Shown: positions 57,216-64,000 of the stretch, piece by piece
Numbering within the stretch: position 1 is the stretch's first letter
How the letters are laid out: each line of letters begins with the position of its first letter
Origin: Diaporthe sp. PMI_573
Lineage: Eukaryota; Ascomycota; Sordariomycetes; Diaporthales; Diaporthaceae
Direction of reading: 5' to 3'
DNA: 64,000 nt
NCBI GenBank assembly: GCA_021399435.1
Contig: JAJTUP010000014.1
Coordinates: 682,001-746,000, forward strand
The notes under the pieces: generated by a model
Told to the model about the DNA's origin: nothing
The model's database searches: none
What the model saw: the letters and a program-made list of their open reading frames with translations, nothing else
Position numbers and translations under genes: made by a program

Positions 57216-60200
57216 CTTGACTCAGGATGATAGAGGATCCAATTTATGAAACAAAAGCTTCAGAGTAAGAGTCAAGGATGGTGTAAGGGGCGAGGGAACT
57301 TTTCTCATTAGATTCTAAGCTCATAGAGCTAAGAGACACTCAACCATCTGAGTTGGTCCAGAAGACGCCAGACAGTAGATGGATGATATAGTAAATGTCT
57401 CGTCAAAACATCCAATCGATTCATCGAGAGGGAATTACATTTACCCAGAATCGAAAGTTTCCCGGTGTTTGCCCGGACATATTAAATATATCCGAGGCTG
57501 CCTCGAAAGTGGATCACCGGAGTTAGATGGACTCAACATTCAGTCAAATTGATACTTACTTGATTGAACATTGAGACTCAAAGTAGAATGAAGAGAGCCT
57601 CTTGTGAGAAGAAACCCTCTCTAGCTGTGGCTTGTACATAGTGCACAGTCTTGTATTTTATGAGAAAGTACACAAGTAACACAACGCATGCACTTGTATG
57701 TGAGGTGGTCAGTAGTGGGATGATACCAGGAGCATGCATCCTTGATGCATCCAACTTATTCTCGAAAAGATGTCTTTTTGCAATAGACTTTAAACACCTG
57801 GAGGAACGACACTTGCAATTGCCAGCTCTCTCTTGCTGTATCGGCTGGTATTCCGAGCCACTCATGTCTTCACCCCTGGAGCCGCTTAACTCGAGCAATG
57901 AGACGGACCTCAAATATTCCATGTTGCTCAGTCAATTTAGCAGTGGGCCCATGCGTGCTGCCATCCATTGGGCATGACCAGTCACAGAGTCTGGCCATCC
58001 TCCCAGCTTCACTCTGATATTTGATTGCAGAGTCGGGTGGGCAGCTTGATTCTGTCCAGGAATCGCAATCTCAAGAACGCACATTGAGATATGATCCCAT
58101 TAGGAAAAAGAACAATCATTAACCTAACATAATTGTGAAGGGCGCACCACGCTCCACAGACCCTTTACCTTGTAAAATATGTAATTGGTGAGAATAAAAT
58201 AATAACATTTTAGCTTTAATTTTTTTAATATCTTTTATATAACTTTTTAGTTTATTTAATCTTTTTTACAGTTAGATAGAACTGATATATATCTATATAT
58301 AATTTTTTAAATCTTTATAATATTAATGCATTATAATACTACTACTTGAAAAGGCTAGCTGCTAACCCTGTGTACTTAGTGATGTTATCCTGTCAGATGG
58401 AACACACGTGTTTGATGGACAGGACGGTATGACTGTACCGTTGTTAGGGTAAGCAGGGCGCCAGGGACCGCCGAGCAGCGTGCGGCAGGCCTTTTGGCAA
58501 CGATGCAAGGGCGTCAAGGGGCTGACACTAACAGCAAAGACAGGCTGACGTGCAGTGCAGGGCCTCTGGGTTGCGCAACGGCGGAGACTCCACCGGGCCC
58601 CATCAGAGATCGGAAGTTTGGACTCACAGCCACGCCGACAACGACAGGGAGATCCCGACTGCTACGAGGCCGATTTTCCCTGACTGGAGTGCCGCAACCC
58701 GCTGCAGCCAATACCCTCTCTTTCCTGCCCTGCTGCGAGGTCCTGCGCAGCCATGTGCTTGCATAGCACCCACCGTGCCATGCGGTAAACACCTCAAGTT
58801 GCCGTCATCCCTTCCTTCCTTCCTCTCCTTGGAAGCATGTTCTCCCGAACTGACACCGAACGCTGCCAACGTCATCGTTGACCGTCCGCTCATTCCGTCG
58901 GCTGGGCATCGGCTGGGTGGAGACCTGTGATTGCGTCTAGACCGAGGTCGCCTTATTACCTACCACAGTAGTAATTCTTCAATACGGATAATTCGTACAC
59001 GTACCTTGGCGTATACTCAGTAAAATACGCTCAGTCGATAGTGTATCATTTACTGCAGCCAAAACACCCCTACATGAGGATGATACACCGTCAACCAGAT
59101 GGCATGCGCACAGAAGTGCTGCCGAGGCGCTGCCCAAAACCAAAAATCTCAGGCCCAGTGCCTCGTTCGTCCGATATCTGTGTTGCCTGCGGCCCCCTTT
59201 CGCTTCCAAGCAAACTCCACGGAAGGTGTCTCATCCGCAGCGCCAGAATTGGGGGGTTCAGGGGCCATGCCAGGTCTTGTGAGCAGCAGCCCTGTTTCTC
59301 CTCTACCCCCCACAAGGCTGCGCAGCTGCCATGCGGGACTGATGCTGTTGCTGGGACAGCTGGGCATACTCGACGAAAGATCGTCCCCCGAAAACTTGAT
59401 TATAACAGCCAATATCCGCGGTTGGAATGTCTCACCGTCGGAGGGGTTGGTGGGTGTCAGGCCATGGCACGGGAGCAGGCGAGCGGGCGACGGATAAAAA
59501 TAGAAGAGTGCATTCCCTCCCAAGTCCCAACACGACCTGCATGGCGCCGATCATGATGACAGCGCTACTGCAGTAGCGCTGGAGCCGTCTGGCCGTTCTG
59601 GCATGACTGGGACAGGTTGTAAGTGCCGATCCTGCCAAACTCTATCACAACGACCGCGACGGCCGTCCGACATGCAGCCCTTGATACAGCCGTCGATGCA
59701 TGAAAAGCAAAGCGGCAAGCAGGAAACATGTCATAATGCAGACGGCTGAACTTGCAGACACGAACATGGACTGGACGGCGAGAGTTAGGTCCTGCGTGTT
59801 GTCGGTGCCCGTGGAACCCTCGTGCGTGAATGATAATCTCGACGCACGAGTCGGAACTCATGAAATATCCGATCACATTTAGTTAGTTCGTCCTTTTGCT
59901 ATGTTGTGAGGCCTCTGAAGTCGACTGGATTGGGCTGAGCTGGGCTGAGCTGCTTCGTGTCAGCCATCCGATGAACTGCGCTGTCGCACCACTGGCACCA
60001 TCGCACTGCGAGCTATTCTGGCTAGTGACTGACAGTTGAAACGAGTGGTGATATTGCGTGCTGAGTGCCCAATCCTCAGCTGAAATTCGTGAATAGCACA
60101 ATCCGGAGCTTGTGCCAGGAATACACAAGTCACCTGGCTATTATTCTGACGGACCTCGGTACGTGGACGGCGGGATCCAACGCGAGAGATGGATTAATCT

Positions 60201-60854
60201 GGTGCCCAAACAACAGACCAACTCTCATTCCGTGATATTTCTCATTCGGCGAAAATAGATCGCTGCTGGCTAATAAATCCTACCTAGGCAAGCATCTAGA
60301 AGCATTGGGCAGCGCACGACCTTCCGTGCTCGCCTCATGGAGCATCGTGGACATTGGGGCCCACAGCCAAATTGACGGGGCTCTATCATTCCCGATGTGG
60401 GCCCAGATGAGGAGTGATTTACACTAGAACCACAGGAGACAGCCCATACACAGTATATGCTTTTCATTAGATTGTGCAGGATAAGCGACCTGTGCACCAA
60501 CCCAAACATACCTGCGTAGCACGGGTCAGAAGAGGCTCTAGGCGGCTCTACGCTCAGTGGTTCAGCAATGTGCAGCAGACGAATATCCACATGGAAGCTT
60601 GAATAGAATGTAAACCTGGGGTCGATCCGCAGGGAGCGTGGGGCCTAGGAGGGAGCTTGGGGAGCCTGAGCCGTCACGCTAGCGGTTGGGGCTGTCCACC
60701 TCCCACGGCGCTAGCAGCAAGCTGGCCGGTGCCCTATCAGGTGGCCTGGGCAGCTTTTCCATCGCGCAAGGCTGAGTGAACATCGCGCCCGTCCACGTCA
60801 CGTCACGTCCCCACTCCAGCTATCGAGGAAGTTCGTTGAGAGCTGGCAGCCACC
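57216..60854. other. Long intergenic region
   Basis: About 3.6 kb between the NmrA-like gene (-) and the PP4 subunit gene (+). It contains an AT-rich tract at about 58189-58348. Frames of 60-170 codons exist on both strands but have no domains, mixed composition and no splice structure I can defend. The right end is the promoter of the PP4 gene. Confidence 0.5.
58189..58348. repeat. AT-rich tract
   Basis: About 160 bp of nearly pure A/T with TATATATCTATATATAA-like strings, embedded in moderate-GC DNA. It is similar in nature to the tract at 55830-55974, but I could not align the two. Probably degraded repeat DNA. Confidence 0.7.
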
Positions 60855-63013
60855 ATGGAGATGGAATCAGACGACGAGAGCCTGCGCTCGCTTGCAGCTG
60901 GCGATTCCATGGACTAGTAAGTCGTCCAATATCCATCAGTGCTGTCGTTGTTTCCGTAGCTCCTCGCAACCGCAGCCGCCAAGGCTTCCTGACTGACATG
61001 TGCCCGCCTTCGCAGCTCGACATGGCCGCTCCTGCTCAGCACTATTATATCGCGGCTCGACAGGGTATGACCCATTATCCTAACAGGGACTCGCTCTCAC
61101 TATGCTCGTCACACCGGAGCTGGCGCTGACCTGCTTCTCTCCAGATCTCCAGGAACGACTTTCCCATCCCACGAATCCCCGAACCGGCCTCCCCGGTGGC
61201 TCTCTCCCCCCACGAGCCACGCTTCCTCGCTCCTCTCCCCTCCTCCGACGTCCTTGAGCCACCGCAATCGTCAGCCCCGAACGATGGCACCAGCTCGGCA
61301 GACTCATCCCAAGAGACCGACAAGGAGAATGCTGCCCCCACACCGCCCACCTCCGCCCCAGCACCCACTCCCGTTTCCGCACCTGTCGCCGTGGCCACAT
61401 CGGCCCCGGAGCCCGGCACACTCCCGCCGCAGATCGTCGCCATGATCGCCGAGATCAATGGCGTCCTGAACGAGTCCTTCCACACGTACCCTCCCCACAC
61501 CATCCAGCGGCTTGCAGAGCTGATACTCCGGCCGCGGCAGCACTACAGGTCGCTGCCGTCATATCTCCATGCCGTCGACAGGGTCGTCCACGTCACCAGC
61601 GGGAACAATATCTACCCCTTACCGCCCGCCATCCCAGACATGTCGACCATGTCTCTGGGCGGGCCGAACGGCGTCATGGACCAGGGCCAGCAGCAGGAGA
61701 ACGGGTCGGACACGTCCATGGCCTGGGTCAGCACGAGCAACGGCGACGTCATCGGAAGCGACGAGGCCCTGGGCGGCGCCCTGCTGACACCCATCCCCTG
61801 GCTCCAGAGGCGGTCAAGCGGGAACCGGGACGGCGACGGCGGGTCCGAGTCCGGGGAGTCGTCCACGCTGGGCTCCGACGGCGGGCCGTCGCCCATGGCA
61901 TCCGGCCAGGGGGGCCCGGCATCGTCGCAGAGGAGCTCCTCGCAGCAGTCCTCGAGGCAATTCGAGACCCGCACCGAGAGCACGGAGACGATAGACGGGC
62001 CCAACGGCGTCGGCAGGATCGAGACCGTCTCCATCTCCGTCAACGGCATACCGCCGATGGGCTCGGCCGCCCAGCAGCGCGTCATCACGCAGGGCGAGCT
62101 CATCCGGCAGGAGCAGAGGGCCGGCGTGGTGCCCGTCAGCCAGCTTCAGCGGTCCGGGCCGGTGGTCGTTACATCGTCAGAAGCCGCGACCAACGGTGAC
62201 GGTCCCCCAGACGCCGCCGACAACGACACGGCGATGGGCGAGGGCGAGGGCGAACAGCTCAGGGACACGGGCAGCGAGAAGTCGGACGAGGAGATGCCCG
62301 ACGAGGAGGAGGCACCGCACGCCCGCGGGCCGGACCTCATCGGCGCGGCGGACATGGGCCCGCAGGGGCCGACCTCGAGCAGCTTCAGCCTCAGCAGCGG
62401 CGGGACCATGGAGGTCCGCGGGATCGACGTCGAGGCCGCCGTGGGGCGCAGGCATGAGGCGCCCGCGACTGCCGCCACGGCTGCTGCTGCTGCTGCTACA
62501 GACGAGGCGCCCGACTGGAGCGACGACAGCGCAGCCATCATGACGCCCCCCTCGTCCGAGGAGGGAGACGCCGCGAAGAAGGGCGGGGAGGCCAAGACCG
62601 CCGAGCAGGCTGCGGACAAGGAAAAGGACAAGGACGTCGAGAAGGCAGCCGACTATAGCAGCGAGATGGACACGACGCCCTCCTCCGCCACGCTGTCCGC
62701 GCGCGTGAGCCCGACACCGTCGTCGAAGCGCGGCGCGGAAGACGACGAGGATGCGGAGGCGGCGGGTAGTAGTCACAAGCGGCTCAAGGAGGACGCCGGC
62801 GGCGAGTCCGAGGTGAAGGGGTCTCCATCCGCCGGGGAGACGGAGACGTCGCCGGCGGACAAGGACGGGGCGCAGGATGATGCGAGTAAGGACGACGACG
62901 CCGGCGCCACGGAAAAGAAAGAAGGGGAGGGCGATCACGAGAGCGAGAGCAAAGACAAGGCGGAGGAACAGGAGGACAGCACCACCGACGCCGGCGAGGA
63001 CTCGGCGTCCTAG
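60855..63013 (+). CDS. PSY4: Protein phosphatase 4 regulatory subunit 2
   Basis: PPP4R2/Psy4 directs phosphatase PP4, for example to dephosphorylate gamma-H2A(X) and end the DNA-damage checkpoint. Three exons: 60855-60916, 61016-61064 and 61145-63013, 659 aa. The N-terminus reads MEMESDDESLRSLAAG, then DYSTWPLLLSTIISRLDR across the small exon. The family core is at residues about 134-190: IVAMIAEINGVLNESFHTYPPHTIQRLAELILRP and HYRSLPSYLHAVDRVVHVTS, matching PFTIQRLCELL in animal PPP4R2. The rest is low-complexity and very acidic, rich in Ser, Asp, Glu and Lys, with a basic patch (SSKRGAEDDEDAE...SHKRLKED), typical of the family's disordered C-terminus. An Ala run from GCT repeats lies near 62480. 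It is tail-to-tail with RAD50. Confidence 0.88.
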
Positions 63014-63660
63014 GAGGTCGCCGAGGAGCTATGGTTCGAATGCATCCCTGTGCGTCCCAGCCCGAAGAAGGGGAGGGGGGACGCTCAGGATTCTGATGAT
63101 GGCGGCGGAGGCGGAGGCGGTAGTGGTGATAAAGATCATGACGACACCGCGGACGGAGAACAAGAGGGACTTAGCGAGGAGCCAGCAGAACGAGAACGAG
63201 AACGGCCCCTAGGGGACTGCGATCTGATATGAGCTGATCTAGGCAGTCACAAAGAAGTCCGCCGGGTTCCTCGACCCAAGCACGCACGCCTGGAGGAGGG
63301 CGCGGGTCGTATCGTGATAACACGCTCGTATTCGGCGAGCCATTACGTGGATTACTCGAATAGGGAAACGGCCATCGTAGCAAGGTAGAGACATTGCCAA
63401 TCAAGAATGGTAGGAAGGCAAAATTACAGCTACGTGACTCTAATGACAACTTCCCATCTCGAATCTCTTCATTCGTCTCATCATGCTATGCGAGGTAGCA
63501 AAAAAAGCCAGACGGAAATGTCATCTTTCCCTGCCATGCCAAAACGCCAGACTCTGCCCCCAAATATCCACACGCACAAGATACATGCACCCCAAATCTA
63601 CCTAACGGTGTGGCCTCCATCTACCAGATGAGCAGAAACGCCGCACACGTCTATTCCAAT
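63014..63660. other. Convergent 3' intergenic region
   Basis: Spacer between the PP4 subunit gene and RAD50. The first 200 bp keep a purine-rich, Asp/Glu-codon-like composition after the stop. No gene is seen. Confidence 0.6.
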
Positions 63661-64000
63661 CTACTCAGTGATCATAGAGATATTCTCCTTAGTGATAGTA
63701 CTGCACTGATTCTCATCACGCTTGACACGGAAGAAGGAATCGCAGAAATCCGAACACCGCATGTACCGCAGGAACTCCTCGTCGTGCGTGATAACGATGA
63801 GCTGGAAGTTTGCCTGCGCCTGGCGCGCCCGGATGATGCCGTGCAGGCTCTGCGCCAGGGAGCGGATATTGTCGCTGTCCAGGTTGGTGGTGGGCTCGTC
63901 GAGCGCGATGACGCCACAGTTAACCCCGAACGACTCGGCGAGCGCGAGCCGGATGATGATGCTGGCCAGCACCTTCTGCCCCGCCGAGCAGCGGCCCCGC
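63661..64000 (-). CDS. RAD50: RAD50, C-terminal end (cut by window edge)
   Basis: ATPase of the Mre11-Rad50-Nbs1 complex, which senses and tethers DNA double-strand breaks in the nucleus. Only the last 112 codons or so are present; the gene runs beyond position 64000. The visible part begins [22 protein letters not shown], containing the ABC signature (CSAGQK), followed by Walker B with its catalytic Glu ([13 protein letters not shown]) and the switch histidine region ([11 protein letters not shown]). It ends ...[15 protein letters not shown] plus a short tail. This order is diagnostic of the Rad50 C-terminal ATPase half. Introns cannot be judged from this fragment; the frame is open to the edge. 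Confidence 0.95.
   Translation of the reverse strand, partial: RGRCSAGQKVLASIIIRLALAESFGVNCGVIALDEPTTNLDSDNIRSLAQSLHGIIRARQAQANFQLIVITHDEEFLRYMRCSDFCDSFFRVKRDENQCSTITKENISMITE

Noticed and set aside
63026..63045. GGTTCGAATGC resembling a tRNA B-box
   Set aside because: The flanks do not form a T-stem and no A-box or acceptor stem could be built; no tRNA was found in the window.
1..64000. CRISPR arrays, prokaryotic operons or a secondary-metabolite cluster
   Set aside because: The DNA is eukaryotic with spliced genes; no regularly spaced repeat arrays and no PKS, NRPS or terpene synthase core genes were seen.

Overview
This window comes from the nuclear genome of a filamentous ascomycete (Pezizomycotina), most likely a Sordariomycete. 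The evidence is short introns (about 50-150 nt, one of 245 nt) with GT..AG ends and CTRAC-like branch points, GC-rich coding regions, long intergenic spacers, a HET-domain gene, a NoxA-type NADPH oxidase, and a myosin-I whose coding sequence starts in an ATG-only exon. I rebuilt gene models by joining exons across introns. Where I name a family, it rests on motifs and residue patterns I recognise, not on a database search.

Layout. 1-3013: non-coding. 3014-4557: SAM37 (+). 5133-8240: membrane-anchored ZZ/EF-hand protein (-). 8909-9856: metallo-beta-lactamase-fold protein with altered metal ligands (+). 10515-12092: uncharacterised fungal leucine-rich/F-box-like protein (-). 12.1-15.8 kb: lower-GC island with a repeat remnant and a HET-domain gene. 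15831-19049: GT90/CAP10 glycosyltransferase with six exons (-). 19975-21534: DHHC palmitoyltransferase of the Pfa4 type (+). 22069-25869: class I myosin (-). 30090-31985: NADPH oxidase NoxA/Nox1 (+). 35066-35816: Mpv17/Sym1 protein (+). 36672-38257: UDP-GlcNAc pyrophosphorylase (-). 39412-40479: MUG/TDG-type uracil-DNA glycosylase (+). 41716-44000: mitochondrial-type lysyl-tRNA synthetase (-). 44629-44984: Tim10 (+). 45579-48499: STB6-like protein (-). 49462-50986: Rmd5/Gid2 E3 subunit (+). 51.4-51.8 kb: second repeat copy. 52861-54088: UPF0658 Golgi membrane protein (-). 56141-57215: NmrA-like NAD(P)-binding protein (-), lying between two very AT-rich tracts. 60855-63013: PP4 regulatory subunit 2 (+). 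63661-64000: 3' end of RAD50 (-).

The genes are mostly unrelated housekeeping genes rather than a biosynthetic or defence cluster. Recurring themes are mitochondrial biogenesis (SAM37, SYM1, lysyl-tRNA synthetase, TIM10), cell wall and polarity (UAP1, Pfa4, myosin-I, Nox1, GT90), and genome maintenance (MUG/TDG, PP4 subunit, RAD50). Many pairs are head-to-head with shared promoter regions.

No clearly undescribed system stands out. The best leads are a dispersed repeat whose two copies differ, in the best-aligned block, only by RIP-type transitions; the HET gene beside one of those copies; the MBL-fold protein with a Cys4 N-terminus and non-canonical metal ligands; and the membrane-tethered ZZ/EF-hand protein.
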